A stretch of 64,000 nucleotides of DNA from Zhihengliuella sp. (GTDB lineage Bacteria; Actinomycetota; Actinomycetes; Actinomycetales; Micrococcaceae). Numbering within the stretch: position 1 is the first letter of the stretch; each line of letters starts with the position of its first letter. The stretch lies in assembly GCF_031178195.1 (NCBI RefSeq), contig NZ_JAPSJL010000007.1, positions 110,027 through 174,026 of the forward strand, given 5' to 3'. The notes beneath the pieces are model-generated. The model saw nothing but the letters and a program-made list of their open reading frames with translations. It did not search any database and was not told the DNA's origin. The translations under genes and the position numbers were made by a program. Of the stretch, positions 63,688 to 64,000 are shown piece by piece.

Positions 63688-63720
63688 CGGGCAGCGGCGG
63701 CGGGCAGCGGCGGCGGGCAG
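63688..63720. repeat. 13-bp tandem repeat, 2.5 copies
   Basis: CGGGCAGCGGCGG is repeated at 63688-63700 and 63701-63713, with a half copy to 63720. It lies in the 199-bp gap between the SRPBCC gene and the rRNA terminator, which contains no gene I can support. Confidence 0.7.
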
Positions 63721-63840
63721 TTGAGCCGGGCACCGGGGCACGAGGCGGCCCTGGCCCGCCGGCTGGGCCGGGCCGCACGGAGCTCGGGGCGGAACGCCGG
63801 TGCGGTCGTCCCCCGCTGTGGTGTTGGGTGGGTTAAATGG

Positions 63841-63872
63841 CTCAGGCCCCCGCATTTCTGCGGGGGCCTGAG
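63841..63872 (-). terminator. rRNA operon terminator
   Basis: A 14-bp perfect stem (63841-63854 with 63859-63872) lies 11 bases past the 3' end of the 5S gene. Confidence 0.9.
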
Positions 63873-63883
63873 TTGTAATGGTT

Positions 63884-64000
63884 GTCCGGCGGCGACCTAC
63901 TCTCCCACACCCTCCCGAGTGCAGTACCATCGGCGCTGTGGGTCTTAGCTTCCGGGTTCGGTATGGGACCGGGCGTTTCCCCCACGCTGTGACCGCCGTA
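63884..64000 (-). rRNA. rrf: 5S rRNA (5' end at or just beyond window edge)
   Basis: On the minus strand the sequence runs from ACGGCGGTCACAGC through the conserved CCGAACCCGGAAGCTAAG to GGTCGCCGCCGGACA, which pairs with the 5' end. Mature actinobacterial 5S is about 117-120 bases, so at most a few 5' bases are missing. The 23S and 16S genes would lie beyond the right edge. Confidence 0.95.

Noticed and set aside
63688..63720. Short tandem repeat as CRISPR-like array
   Set aside because: Only 2.5 direct 13-bp copies with no spacers; no cas genes.

Overview
The window is a high-GC actinobacterial chromosome segment, most likely from the family Micrococcaceae (Arthrobacter/Kocuria-like). The evidence is frequent GTG and TTG starts, a full-length IdeR/DtxR regulator, DUF3027, DUF3263 and LytR_C proteins, a CIRCE-controlled groEL ending in GGM repeats, and a c-di-AMP riboswitch in front of an NlpC/P60 gene. 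Gene density is high and most convergent gene pairs are separated by long perfect hairpins that would terminate transcription both ways. I see no prophage, insertion sequence, CRISPR array or restriction locus. The assignment to a family is an inference from gene content.

Left part (1-12.6 kb): a small catabolic cluster (TPP-dependent enzyme cut by the left edge, agmatinase-family ureohydrolase, XRE-cupin regulator, divergent Na+/solute symporter), then sucCD, the pcrA helicase, tRNA-Arg, a ROK regulator, a NUDIX hydrolase and an exporter-type ABC protein. From 12.7 to 18.7 kb there is one minus-strand molybdenum-cofactor run: HNH nuclease, MobA-like protein, DUF6457, MoeA, FdhD and an FdhF/YdeP-type molybdopterin oxidoreductase.

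Cell-wall and regulation part (18.7-31 kb): an NlpC/P60 hydrolase behind a c-di-AMP riboswitch and an M23 peptidase behind a long GC-rich leader. Both promoters carry half-sites spaced 11 bp apart. Then come IdeR, SerC, DUF3027, a cold-shock protein, a two-component system, a lone WXG100 protein, a DUF4031-HD fusion and groEL with tandem CIRCE operators.

Sugar part (31-62.8 kb): an arabino-oligosaccharide locus (LacI regulator, binding protein, two permeases, GH51 arabinofuranosidase, with an alditol-oxidase-like enzyme next to it) and a maltodextrin locus (two GH13 enzymes, MalEFG-like importer, LacI regulator). Neither importer has its own ATPase, but an orphan MsiK/UgpC-type ATPase lies downstream of otsAB and could serve both. 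Between them are uracil-DNA glycosylase, a ThrE-like exporter, an LLM flavin enzyme, a secreted M14 carboxypeptidase, an unusual asparagine-synthase-like protein, an FAD-Rieske oxidoreductase, a DsbA-like thiol protein, tRNA-Val and tRNA-Thr.

Right edge (62.8-64 kb): tRNA-Pro, an SRPBCC protein, and the 3' end of an rRNA operon (terminator and 5S gene on the minus strand, running off the window).
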